This document shows, one piece after another, positions 35,038-43,550 of a stretch of DNA of 64,000 nucleotides (its first letter is position 1; every line of letters starts with the position of its first letter). Below the pieces are notes generated by a model, which worked only from the letters and a program-made list of their open reading frames with translations, did not search any database and was not told the origin of the DNA. Origin of the DNA: Phenylobacterium sp. (GTDB taxonomy: Bacteria > Pseudomonadota > Alphaproteobacteria > Caulobacterales > Caulobacteraceae); the NCBI RefSeq assembly GCF_024508875.1, contig NZ_JANINU010000001.1, positions 1-64,000 on the forward strand. The letters run 5' to 3'. A program made the translations under genes and the position numbers.

Positions 35038-36177
35038 TCATGGCGGATTTACGTCGATCCGTCCATCTCCGGTCAGGTCGTAGGTGGTCACGCCGGGCTT
35101 CATCGGCAGGGTCAGCCATTCGCGGTGGCGCAGCGTGCGGCGCACGTCGGAGAGGCCCGCCTTCCAGTGCTCCTCCATGGTGACGCGGGAGAACTCGTAG
35201 TCCTTGGAGTTCCCCTCGTAGAGCTTGGCCCGGTAGATGAGCTGGACGATGGCGATCGAGCTCTCCTCGGCGAACTGGCGCAGGACCTGTAGATCTTCCC
35301 CGCCGTCGAAGTCGGCCGGCAGGCGCGCGATCACCGCCTGCAGGGCGGCGCGGGCGTCCTGCAGCCGCTTGTAGACGTCGGTGTTGAGACGCGTGCGGCT
35401 GGAGAAGCGGATGTCCTTTTCGCGCTCGGCCGCTTCCAGCAGGGTTTTGGGGAGATCGCCGCGGGCGCTGAACAGGTCCACCTGGAAGATCAGCAGGTTG
35501 CGCTCGCCCGCCTCGTCCAGGACGTATTGCAGCGGCGTGTTCGAGACGATGCCGCCGTCCCAGTAGGTCTCGCCGTCGATTTCCACCGGCGGGAAGCCCG
35601 GCGGCAGGGCGCCGGAGGCCATGATGTGCTCGGGGCGGATGGTCTGCTTGGTGTTGTCGAAATAGGCGAAGTTGCCGGTGCGCACGTTCACGGCGCCGAC
35701 GCTGAAGCGTATCTCACCGGAGTTCAGGCGCTCGAAGTCGACCAGTTCCTCCAGCGTCCTTCGCAGCGGGGCGGTGTCGTAGAGGCTGATGGCCTGGGGC
35801 GCGCCCGGCGGATAGAGGAAGGCGGGCGGCACGCGTGGCGTGAAGAAGCCGGGCACGCCGAATGCGGCGATCCAGCCGGCGGCCAGCTCGTTCCACCAGG
35901 CCCGGAGCTGGTCGTTGGAGGGCGCGTGGGCGACCGGCGCGGCCGAGGACGCCAGGTCCCAGAAGGCGCGGAGCTTCTGCTGGCGAAGTCCGGGCGGGTT
36001 GCCGGCGATGATGGCGGCGTTGATCGCCCCGATGGAGATGCCCGCCACCCAGCCGGGCCGCAGGTCGGCCTCGGCCAAGCCCTGGGCCACCCCAGCCTGG
36101 TAGGACCCCAGCGCACCGCCGCCCTGCAGCACCAGCACCCGGTCGCAGGCGGCGGCGGTGATCGGCGTCGAGGTCAT
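35038..36177 (-). CDS. Patatin-like phospholipase with C-terminal DUF3734
   Basis: A 379-residue patatin. The oxyanion loop is QGGGALGSYQAGV, the nucleophile elbow GISIGAIN and the catalytic dyad aspartate is in YWDGGIVSNTPL. The last 80 residues (RQFAEESSIAIVQLIYRAKL, YEFSRVTMEEHWKAG) match the DUF3734 extension. Proteins of this type hydrolyse acyl esters. Linkage to 3-hydroxybutyrate dehydrogenase suggests mobilisation of polyhydroxybutyrate or membrane lipid. The ATG at 36177 follows GGAGCGCC and starts just before the oxyanion motif; the longer frame upstream is not needed. Confidence 0.9.
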   Translation of the reverse strand: MTSTPITAAACDRVLVLQGGGALGSYQAGVAQGLAEADLRPGWVAGISIGAINAAIIAGNPPGLRQQKLRAFWDLASSAAPVAHAPSNDQLRAWWNELAAGWIAAFGVPGFFTPRVPPAFLYPPGAPQAISLYDTAPLRRTLEELVDFERLNSGEIRFSVGAVNVRTGNFAYFDNTKQTIRPEHIMASGALPPGFPPVEIDGETYWDGGIVSNTPLQYVLDEAGERNLLIFQVDLFSARGDLPKTLLEAAEREKDIRFSSRTRLNTDVYKRLQDARAALQAVIARLPADFDGGEDLQVLRQFAEESSIAIVQLIYRAKLYEGNSKDYEFSRVTMEEHWKAGLSDVRRTLRHREWLTLPMKPGVTTYDLTGDGRIDVNPP

Positions 36178-36293
36178 CGGCGGCGCTCCTGCTTTTGGGG
36201 AAGGGTCAACCCAAGGGGAGGCTCTGCGCAAGTGTGGGGTCGGGAGAAGGGGCCAGCTTGTGACGATGAAACGGGGCGCGTGGAGGATTGGAA

Positions 36294-36342
36294 AACCTCC
36301 CCCGTTCACGGGGGAGGGGGACCCGAAGGGTGGAGGGGGCGG
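36294..36342 (+). repeat. Palindromic repeat, left copy flanking the DUF559 gene
   Basis: The copy contains the hairpin CCTCCCCC-GTTCAC-GGGGGAGG (stem arms 36296-36303 and 36310-36317), then GGGGACCCGAAGGGTGGAG and GGGGCGG. It is present in inverted orientation at 36707-36765. The DUF559 stop codon lies inside the hairpin loop, and the last codons of that gene are encoded by the repeat. Confidence 0.85.
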
Positions 36343-36698
36343 TGGGCTCGCGCGCGCGCTTCAGCAATTAAGCCATCGGCGATGAATTGAGCATCGGTGA
36401 TGACTTCCGACGCTGAGAGCCGCATCGTATCAATGCCGTGACGCCTCAGATACGCATCCCGTCGCGCGTCGCGCAGGGGGTGATTGCCCAGGCTGTGAAC
36501 CTCGCTGTCCACCTCGATGCACAGGGCCGCGCTGGGGCAGAAGAAGTCCAGGACGTAGGGGCCGAAAGGATGCTGTCGCCGGAACACCGGCTTTCCGTCT
36601 CCCCGGCCGCGCAGGCAGCGCCACAGCATCACCTCCGGCAGTGACATGTGCTTCCGAAGCCGCCGTGCGCGGATGGTGATGTTGCCGTCGGCTCTCAT
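36306..36698 (-). CDS. DUF559 (Vsr/restriction-endonuclease-like fold) protein
   Basis: A 130-residue DUF559 protein. Family features are MSLPEVMLWRCLRGRG at the N terminus, the core FRRQHPFGPYVLDFFCPSAA with a candidate catalytic Asp, CIEVDSEVH with the E-x-D element, and RRDAYLRRHGIDTMRLSASE. DUF559 is related to very-short-patch-repair and restriction endonucleases; activity is unproven. The last residues (RPLHPSGPPPP) are encoded by the flanking repeat, and the start codon lies right next to the inverted copy of that repeat. It sits immediately downstream of radC on the same strand. Confidence 0.85.
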   Translation of the reverse strand: MRADGNITIRARRLRKHMSLPEVMLWRCLRGRGDGKPVFRRQHPFGPYVLDFFCPSAALCIEVDSEVHSLGNHPLRDARRDAYLRRHGIDTMRLSASEVITDAQFIADGLIAEARARAHRPLHPSGPPPP

Positions 36699-36706
36699 GG
36701 TGTATC

Positions 36707-36765
36707 GCCGCCCCCTCCACCACTTCGTGGTCCCCCTCCCCCATAAATGGGGGAGGTTTCGTCGC
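36707..36765 (-). repeat. Palindromic repeat, right copy flanking the DUF559 gene
   Basis: On the minus strand the copy reads CGAAACCTCCCCC-ATTTAT-GGGGGAGG, then GGGACCACGAAGTGGTGGAG and GGGGCGGC. It matches the left copy closely except for the hairpin loop and two extra bases (A/T) that lengthen a second small hairpin. Stem arms are 36735-36742 and 36749-36756. The compensating differences fit a conserved folded structure. Confidence 0.85.
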
Positions 36766-36777
36766 CCTCCTGCCGCC

Positions 36778-37524
36778 TCACATCAGGCCGAGGGCCTTGA
36801 AGCTGGCCGTGCCGTCGCGGCCGACGACGAGGTGGTCGTGGACGGCGATGCGCATGGGGCGGGCGGCCTCGACGATCTGGCGGGTCATGTCGACGTCGGC
36901 GGACGAGGGCGTCGGATCGCCCGAGGGGTGGTTGTGCACGAGGATGACGGCGCTGGACGACAGTTCGAGGGCGCGGCGGACGACCTCGCGGGGATAGACC
37001 GGCGCGTGGTCGACGGTGCCGCGGTTCATCACCTCGTCGGCGATCAACTGGTTCTTCTTGTCGAGGAAAAGGACGCGGAACTGCTCGCGCGCCTCGTGCG
37101 CCATAGCGGTCTTCACATAGGCGAGCAGGGCGTTCCAGGAAGAGATCACCGGGCGGCGGGCGACCTGTTCCTTCGCGACGCGCAGGCTGGCCTCGTGCAG
37201 CAGCTTGAGGTCCAGGGCCACCGCCTCGCCGACGCCGGCCACAGTCCTCAGCTCGTCGGTCGTGGCGCCCAGCACGCCGCCCAGCGATCCGAAGCGGGCG
37301 AGGAGCTGCTTGGCCAACGGCTTGACGTCGCCGCGCGGGACCGAGCGGAACAGGAAGAGCTCCAGCACCTCGTAATCGGGCAGGGGGGGAAGACCGCCGG
37401 CCGCGGCGCGCTCGCGCAGGCGCTCGCGATGGCCGGCGTAGTGCGGCTTGGGCGCCGGGGCCGGCTTGGCGCGCCACAGGTCGGGCTGGGCGGAGACGTC
37501 TTCGACGGCAAAGGATCGGGCCAT
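36778..37524 (-). CDS. radC: RadC family protein (JAB/MPN domain)
   Basis: A 248-residue UPF0758/RadC protein. A helix-hairpin-helix-like N-terminal half ([36 protein letters not shown]) precedes the JAMM metalloprotease-like domain with [14 protein letters not shown] at residues 197-210 and an upstream glutamate in the [15 protein letters not shown] region. Despite its name, the link of RadC to DNA repair is doubtful; a role in recombination or natural transformation has been suggested. The ATG start is clear. The gene is followed by the DUF559 cassette, which may have inserted just beyond its stop codon. Confidence 0.93.
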   Translation of the reverse strand: MARSFAVEDVSAQPDLWRAKPAPAPKPHYAGHRERLRERAAAGGLPPLPDYEVLELFLFRSVPRGDVKPLAKQLLARFGSLGGVLGATTDELRTVAGVGEAVALDLKLLHEASLRVAKEQVARRPVISSWNALLAYVKTAMAHEAREQFRVLFLDKKNQLIADEVMNRGTVDHAPVYPREVVRRALELSSSAVILVHNHPSGDPTPSSADVDMTRQIVEAARPMRIAVHDHLVVGRDGTASFKALGLM

Positions 37525-37650
37525 GAGATGGCAATGTTCATTAATTGTTCCGATCTGGCAAGGCCAAGCTATGGCGCCCCCAATCGGGGGAGGGCAGGTC
37601 GCGGCCCGGAAGGCACGATCGGGGTCAGGGTGAGGAGCGGGGCTGTTCCG

Positions 37651-37902
37651 ATGAAACTGGGCACCATCATCGGCGTGCTGGGCGCGGCGGCGGCCGTGGC
37701 CGCGATCATGATCTCGGCGCCGGCCCGCGCGGCCGACCGTGAGCCGCCGCGCGCCGCCATCGTCGTCGAGGCGCCCGCCGCGCAGCCGGCGGCCCCGCGT
37801 CCCGCCCGTCCCGAACCGTCCGCTTGGCTACTGACGCTGGCTGGGTTGATGGGCCTGGGCGTCGTGCTGCGCGCCGGCCACGAGGGCATGACCGCGACCT
37901 GA
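37651..37902 (+). CDS. Short secreted protein with PEP-CTERM-like tail
   Basis: An 83-residue protein with a signal peptide ([20 protein letters not shown]), a short Pro/Ala/Val-rich mature segment and a C-terminal motif [18 protein letters not shown] followed by VVLRAG. The order Pro-Glu-Pro (residues 54-56), aromatic residue, membrane helix and arginine is that of PEP-CTERM sorting signals, which exosortases recognise in some exopolysaccharide producers. The terminal basic cluster is weak and 10 residues follow the arginine, so this may be a chance resemblance. No exosortase gene is in the window. A strong terminator follows. Confidence 0.65.
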   Translation: MKLGTIIGVLGAAAAVAAIMISAPARAADREPPRAAIVVEAPAAQPAAPRPARPEPSAWLLTLAGLMGLGVVLRAGHEGMTAT

Positions 37903-37926
37903 CACCCGCACCCCCTGTCGCGGTCC

Positions 37927-37965
37927 GGGGCCCGGCGTCCCCAGGCGCCGGGCCCCTTCTTTTTC
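37927..37965 (+). terminator. Strong Rho-independent terminator
   Basis: An 11-bp perfect stem GGGGCCCGGCG / CGCCGGGCCCC with an 8-nt loop is followed by TTCTTTTT on the plus strand. It ends the 37651 transcript just before the convergent M1/ABC gene. Confidence 0.9.
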
Positions 37966-37972
37966 CCGCCGA

Positions 37973-40900
37973 TCAGTCGGTGACGCCGATGGCGTTGTCG
38001 TCGGAGTTGCGGTCGATCTGCTTGTTGTAGGGGTCGACGCCGGCGAACCTTGGCGGCTTGTCGACCGTGAGGGTCACGGTCTGGGGCCCGGACCTCAGCG
38101 CCACGGTGCGGAAGGCCAGGACGTTGCGGCGGCCGAAGCCGGGCTTGCCGGGTTCGGCGTCGAATACCCCCACGTCGAAGATCTCGCCGGCGGGGATCGC
38201 GACCGGCGTCTCCTTCCCGTTCCCGGCCGCGTAGGCCTTCTTGGCGTCGATGGTCAGGGTGACGTCGTAGCGGCCGTCGGCGCGCTTCTTCACGGTCGCC
38301 CGCCGGGTCGACAGGTCGTACAGCGTGATCTTCTCGAAGAGGTCGGTGATCAACTGCTGGGTCGCGGGATCGGCCCCGGCCTCGGCGCGCAGGGCGTCGA
38401 CGAGGTCCTGCGAGCGCGGGTATGGGGCGCCTTTGAAGGCGTATTGCGCGAGGAGCCGGCGCAGCGCGGCGTTGACCTTGGCCTCGCCCATCCGGTCGCG
38501 CAGCAGGTACATGACGAGCGAGCCCTTGCGGTAGTGGATGTAGGGCTGGTTCTCGACGCGGACGAGCGGCAGTTCCTCGACCAGCTCGCCGCCCCGCGAA
38601 CGCAGGTAACGGTCCAGCTCGTACTTCAGGAACTTGCGAATGCCGTCCTGGCCGTAGGTCTTCTCCATGACGATCAGGGCCGAGTACTGCGCCAGGGTCT
38701 CGGACAGCGCCGTGGCGCCCTGCATGTCGGCGCCGATGATCTGGTGCGCCCACCACTGGTGGGCCAGCTCGTGGGCGGTGACGTAGGTGACGTAGTCGAT
38801 CTTGTCGGGCTTGGTGTTGTCGGTAACGAAGCCGATGCCCTCGGAGTAGGGCATGGTGTTCGCGAAGGCCTGGGCGAACCGTTCGTAGTCGGGGAACTCG
38901 ACGATCCGCGCCTGGTGGAACTGGTACGGGCTGAAATTGGCCTGGTAGTAGTCGAGGCCGGTCTTCAGCGACCCGATCATGCGGTCCACGTTCCAGGGGT
39001 GCTGGGGATCGTAATAGATCGCCAGTTCCACGCCTTTGTAGACGTCGCGCTTGATGGCGTAGCGGGCCGACTGCACCGAGAAGAAGTTCAACACCGGAGC
39101 GTCAGTGCGGAAGCGGATGGTGCGCCGGCCCTTCCGGGTGACGTCCGAGATGCGGTAACCGGGCGCGACCGGCGTCTGGTCGGCGTCGGTGGTGACGCTG
39201 ATGTCGGCGTTCACCCAGTCGGCGTTGGCGAGGTAGTTGCGGGCCTGGGCCGAGCGGTCCTCGAGCTTGGGTGGACGCAGTTGCGGCGGCAGGCCGTACT
39301 TGCGCCGCTTGGCCCGGTCCTGGAGCAGGCGGGAGCGGTCCATGCCGATCACCGGGCCGAACTCGAAGTTGTTCACGAACGTGCCGTTCTCGACGATCCG
39401 CGTCATGTTGCCGGAGTTCTTGAAGCCCCACTGGCCCATGACCGTCTGGAACGAGAGCGCGGTGCGGTCGCCCGGCATCAGCGGGCGGTCGAAGGTGAAG
39501 ATGCGGTAGTTGAAACGGTCGAAAGCGCGGACCTTCGAGGCGCCGTTCACCGACATCTGCAGGGCCTTGGTGTCGCGGTCGAGGCGGACGTGCAACTCGC
39601 GGATGGGCACGCCGCTGTCATTGATTAGGTGGAAGACGCCTTCGGTGACGAGCTTAGGTTCGCCGGGGTGCAGGTCGAGGTCGAGCTCGACGTCGGTGAC
39701 CGACGGCTGTGGCAGCGTCTCGTACTTGAGGAAGCCCTTCTCAAGATCGGCCAGCCACTTCTCGTCGGCGATGCGGGTCCGGTATTCGTTCTCGACGTTG
39801 GTGTTCTGGAAGATGTGGACGCCCATCCCAACCCAGGCGGCCAGGGCGAGCGCGCCGATGACGCCGGCCGGGCTGGCGAGGCGTCGCGGCAGCCGGCGCA
39901 GGCGGGCGGCCAGGCGCATGTCGGTCCCACGCGGCCAGAGCGCGTAGCCCAGCACGACCAGGACCACCGCGAAGGCGGCCCAGTAGGCGCGGAACCAGCC
40001 GGCGATGGCGGCGTAGGCCCCTTCGCCGTTCATGTCGGACAGCGGCGTGCGGGGGTGGCCGCTGTAGAGGTAGAGGTTGTGCTCGAAACCCAGCCTCGGG
40101 AGCACCAGCGTGGCCACCAGCAGCAGGATGAGCACGCCCCAGCCGGCGAACTTGTTGGGGGACACCGCCTGGATGAAGACGGCCAGGATCGCCAGCAGCG
40201 ACCAGTCGATGGCGCTGGGGACGATGTACCAGAAGAGGTAGTGCTGCGGCTGCAGGTCGAAGAAGCCCTGCGCCACCTGGACCGCCATGCCGGTGAGGGC
40301 CGCGACCGTGAGCATGGCCAACAGCACGAGGCAGATGGCGATGGCCTTGGGGACGAGGAACGCCCAGTCTGGCAGGGCGGTGGCGTCGATGATCTCCTGG
40401 GTGCGCCGCTCCCGCTCGCGCCAGACGAGGTCGCCGGCGTAGTAGATCGCCACGACCCAGACCAGGATCACGAAGCTGCCCTGCAGCACGCCGATCACCC
40501 AGCGGGTCACAGGATAGAGGGCGGCGCCCTGGAGTTCGGCGCCCAGAAGCAGGTTGCCCAGGGCGTTGAAGACGCCCAGCAGCAGCAGGACGATGAACGC
40601 CGGGCTCTTGAAGACCTGGACCACCTCGAACCGCGTGCGGACGACAAGCTGCGTGACGGCGGTGAAGGCGTTGAACTGCGGCCGTGGCAGGGGCCGGGGG
40701 GCTGGGCGCGACAGCGCCTCGGCGGGGGCGGCCACGTCCTCCCGCGGCCGGCGGGCGGGCCGGACCTCGAAGCGGAAGGCGAAGTAGGCGACGGCCAGCG
40801 CTGTGAGGCCGACCGGCATCCACAGCAGCCGGTTGACCAGCATTGGGCCGCCAAGCGAGGGGATCAGGGTGTTGGCGTCGGTGGCCGTGTAGTAGCGGGT

Positions 40901-41554
40901 CGCGAGCTGGAACGCCGCCGCGCCGAAGGGATCGACCAGCGATGCGAGCCTCAGCTTGTCGGGGTCGGCCAGAGCGACGCCGGCGACCAGGTTGGCCGCC
41001 AGGAAGGCGATAGCGCCGAGGTAGGCGCCCATCATCGAGCGGGTGACGGTGGCCAGGGCGAAGAACAGCGCCGAGACTAGGAAGATCGACGGCAGCGCGA
41101 CCCATAGGTAGCCGTAGGCGTAGGCGCCCAGCATGGTGGGGCCCAGCTTCTCGGCGTCCACCCACCACATCTGCGAGCCGACCAGGATGCCCAGCGGCGA
41201 GACCAGGAACAGCAGCGCGATGGCGCCGAAGGCGCCGGTGAAGCGCCCGAAGAGGTAGTCGAACTTGTTGACCCGGGTGGCGGTGACGATCGGGCCCAGG
41301 CCGGTCTCGACGTCGCGGGTGATCGCGTTGGCGACGAAGGCCGTGGAGGCGAACATGAAGATCGTCGCCATGGTCGACAGCATCTGGGCGATGGCGACGG
41401 GCGAGTTGCGATGGATGTTGCCGGCCGCCCCGATGTTCAGATTGTCGGTGACCACCGCCACGAAGGGCATCAGGAAGAAGATGAACGCGCTGATCCAGAA
41501 GATCGGCTGGCGAAGCTGGTAGCGCAGCTCGAAGGCCGCGATCTGGCCGAACAT
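37973..41554 (-). CDS. ABC-2 permease fused to M1-family aminopeptidase
   Basis: A 1193-residue membrane protein. The N-terminal half has about 12 membrane helices in two ABC-2 permease-like blocks (beginning FELRYQLRQPIFWISAFIFF and, after a polar linker, TRFEVVQVFKSPAFIVLLLL). After a final helix near residue 575 a large extracytoplasmic M1 peptidase domain follows, with zinc motif HELAHQWWAH (H928) and the third ligand Glu 18 residues on (ALSETLAQY). The ATPase for the transporter half is encoded 16 bp upstream. The complex may export or process peptides; the fusion recurs in Caulobacter- and Sphingomonas-type bacteria, but its substrate is unknown to me. Confidence 0.9.
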   Translation of the reverse strand: MFGQIAAFELRYQLRQPIFWISAFIFFLMPFVAVVTDNLNIGAAGNIHRNSPVAIAQMLSTMATIFMFASTAFVANAITRDVETGLGPIVTATRVNKFDYLFGRFTGAFGAIALLFLVSPLGILVGSQMWWVDAEKLGPTMLGAYAYGYLWVALPSIFLVSALFFALATVTRSMMGAYLGAIAFLAANLVAGVALADPDKLRLASLVDPFGAAAFQLATRYYTATDANTLIPSLGGPMLVNRLLWMPVGLTALAVAYFAFRFEVRPARRPREDVAAPAEALSRPAPRPLPRPQFNAFTAVTQLVVRTRFEVVQVFKSPAFIVLLLLGVFNALGNLLLGAELQGAALYPVTRWVIGVLQGSFVILVWVVAIYYAGDLVWRERERRTQEIIDATALPDWAFLVPKAIAICLVLLAMLTVAALTGMAVQVAQGFFDLQPQHYLFWYIVPSAIDWSLLAILAVFIQAVSPNKFAGWGVLILLLVATLVLPRLGFEHNLYLYSGHPRTPLSDMNGEGAYAAIAGWFRAYWAAFAVVLVVLGYALWPRGTDMRLAARLRRLPRRLASPAGVIGALALAAWVGMGVHIFQNTNVENEYRTRIADEKWLADLEKGFLKYETLPQPSVTDVELDLDLHPGEPKLVTEGVFHLINDSGVPIRELHVRLDRDTKALQMSVNGASKVRAFDRFNYRIFTFDRPLMPGDRTALSFQTVMGQWGFKNSGNMTRIVENGTFVNNFEFGPVIGMDRSRLLQDRAKRRKYGLPPQLRPPKLEDRSAQARNYLANADWVNADISVTTDADQTPVAPGYRISDVTRKGRRTIRFRTDAPVLNFFSVQSARYAIKRDVYKGVELAIYYDPQHPWNVDRMIGSLKTGLDYYQANFSPYQFHQARIVEFPDYERFAQAFANTMPYSEGIGFVTDNTKPDKIDYVTYVTAHELAHQWWAHQIIGADMQGATALSETLAQYSALIVMEKTYGQDGIRKFLKYELDRYLRSRGGELVEELPLVRVENQPYIHYRKGSLVMYLLRDRMGEAKVNAALRRLLAQYAFKGAPYPRSQDLVDALRAEAGADPATQQLITDLFEKITLYDLSTRRATVKKRADGRYDVTLTIDAKKAYAAGNGKETPVAIPAGEIFDVGVFDAEPGKPGFGRRNVLAFRTVALRSGPQTVTLTVDKPPRFAGVDPYNKQIDRNSDDNAIGVTD

Positions 41555-41570
41555 GAGCGGGTCCTCGCCG

Positions 41571-42449
<879 letters not shown>

Positions 42450-42691
42450 GACCCTCTGACTTCCACCCCCGTCCCTCAGGCGAAGCTGCCCCGCGCGGGA
42501 GCGGGCGGCAAGTGAGGGATGTGTAACGAAGCGCGGTGACGGGGTTACGTAACATTTCGGCGCGTTCGCGACGGGTCCTGACTCCGGTTTGACCGTCGGC
42601 GGCCGCAGGCGCCGTGTCGCGCGCACCCGTGCGACTTGGCGTTGCAGGGCGGCGGGGATCATGGTCGTCTTCGGCCACGAGGAGGCTGGCC

Positions 42692-43228
42692 ATGCCCGAT
42701 CCGTCCGCCGATGCGCCGCGCAGCGGCATGAGCCCTGCCGCCTGGGGGGCGATCAGCGCGATCGCCGTCGCCGCGATCGGCGCGGTGGTGACGCTGACGA
42801 CGAACTGGTGGCAGCGCTCGCCGCCGAAGGCCGAGGCGCGTCCGGCCGCGGCGGTGGCGGCAGCCACAGATCCAGAGGCGGCGCCGGCGCCTGGATTGGC
42901 CGACCCGGCTCGCTGGGCGGGGGCATGGAGCGGCGCCTTCGACGAAGATGGGCAGCGGCGGCGGATCGAGCTCTCCGTGACGCCAGGATGCGCCAAGGGG
43001 AAAGCCTGCGGGACGATCCGTGTGCCCCACGTCCCCTGCACCGGCGAGATCACCCTGGCGGACGTGCGGCCGGAGGGCGCCGAGTTCCGCGTCGAGCGCT
43101 TCAAGCCGGGCAGCGCGGCGGCGTGTGAGCCGGGCGCGGGCGAGGTGTTTCGCGAGACGCCCGAGGGGGCGCTGGCCTACACGGCGACCTATTCCGGCGC
43201 CACGGGCGTCCTGACGAGAGCCGACTAG
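42692..43228 (+). CDS. Single-pass membrane protein with extracytoplasmic domain
   Basis: A 178-residue protein with a short cytoplasmic N terminus, one membrane helix (WGAISAIAVAAIGAVVTLTT), an Ala/Pro-rich linker and a C-terminal domain of about 100 residues (WAGAWSGAFDEDGQRRRIEL to YTATYSGATGVLTRAD). That domain has three cysteines in CAKGKACGTI and VPCTGEI and resembles small beta-rich secreted domains. I do not recognise the family. The ATG is preceded by a perfect GGAGG. The 3' end overlaps the convergent monooxygenase-like gene by 4 bp. Confidence 0.72.
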   Translation: MPDPSADAPRSGMSPAAWGAISAIAVAAIGAVVTLTTNWWQRSPPKAEARPAAAVAAATDPEAAPAPGLADPARWAGAWSGAFDEDGQRRRIELSVTPGCAKGKACGTIRVPHVPCTGEITLADVRPEGAEFRVERFKPGSAAACEPGAGEVFRETPEGALAYTATYSGATGVLTRAD

Positions 43229-43545
43229 TCCGTGAACAGCGAGCCCTCAGCGACGCTGAAATGGTCGACGCTCGCGGGACGGTCCAGCAGGAACCGGTCG
43301 TCCTCGGGATAGTAGCGGGCCCGCTGGTAGTCCTCGCCGGCAAAGGCCCGGATCACCTCCAGGTCGCGCCACCAGGACAAGGTCGTGACCTCACTGGTCC
43401 CGTCGCCGAGCGCGCGGAACAGCATCTGCCAGCCGAGGTTGCCGGGCGTAGAGCGATAGTCGGCGCCGCCCGTGGCCGCGATATAGTCGCGGTACCCCGG
43501 CTCGTCGGCCGTACGGATGCGGCCGGTCCATCTGCGCAGGATCAT
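43225..43545 (-). CDS. Antibiotic-biosynthesis-monooxygenase-like (ABM) small protein
   Basis: A 106-residue protein with the ferredoxin-like fold pattern of dimeric ABM/DUF proteins: MILRRWTGRIRTADEPGYRD, GNLGWQMLFRALGDGTSEVT, TLSWWRDLEVIRAFAGEDYQ and the C-terminal RARYYPEDDRFLLDRPASVD. The last block is typical of ABM relatives that follow the W-x-x-x-E/D-x-I-x-A/x-F-A-G pattern. Such proteins can be cofactor-free oxygenases or simply small dimeric proteins. It starts 5 bp after the stop of the TPR protein gene, so they are cotranscribed. Confidence 0.75.
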   Translation of the reverse strand: MILRRWTGRIRTADEPGYRDYIAATGGADYRSTPGNLGWQMLFRALGDGTSEVTTLSWWRDLEVIRAFAGEDYQRARYYPEDDRFLLDRPASVDHFSVAEGSLFTD

Positions 43546-43550
43546 TCCTT

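Larger units (their letters stand above)
36294..36765 (-). mobile_element. Candidate DUF559 cassette bounded by inverted palindromic repeats
   Basis: A 472-bp unit made of a single DUF559 gene and two inverted copies of a hairpin-forming G/C-rich repeat at its ends. The left copy contains the stop codon; the right copy begins about 9 bp before the start codon. The layout resembles a minimal mobile cassette, analogous to a REP/RAYT unit, but with a restriction-endonuclease-fold protein. No target-site duplication could be confirmed by eye. Confidence 0.45.

Noticed and set aside
36646-37650. Plus-strand open frame running over the radC region into the PEP-CTERM-like gene
   Set aside because: It is antisense to radC and part of the DUF559 region. 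Only the part from the ATG at 37651, which opens a signal peptide, is credible.
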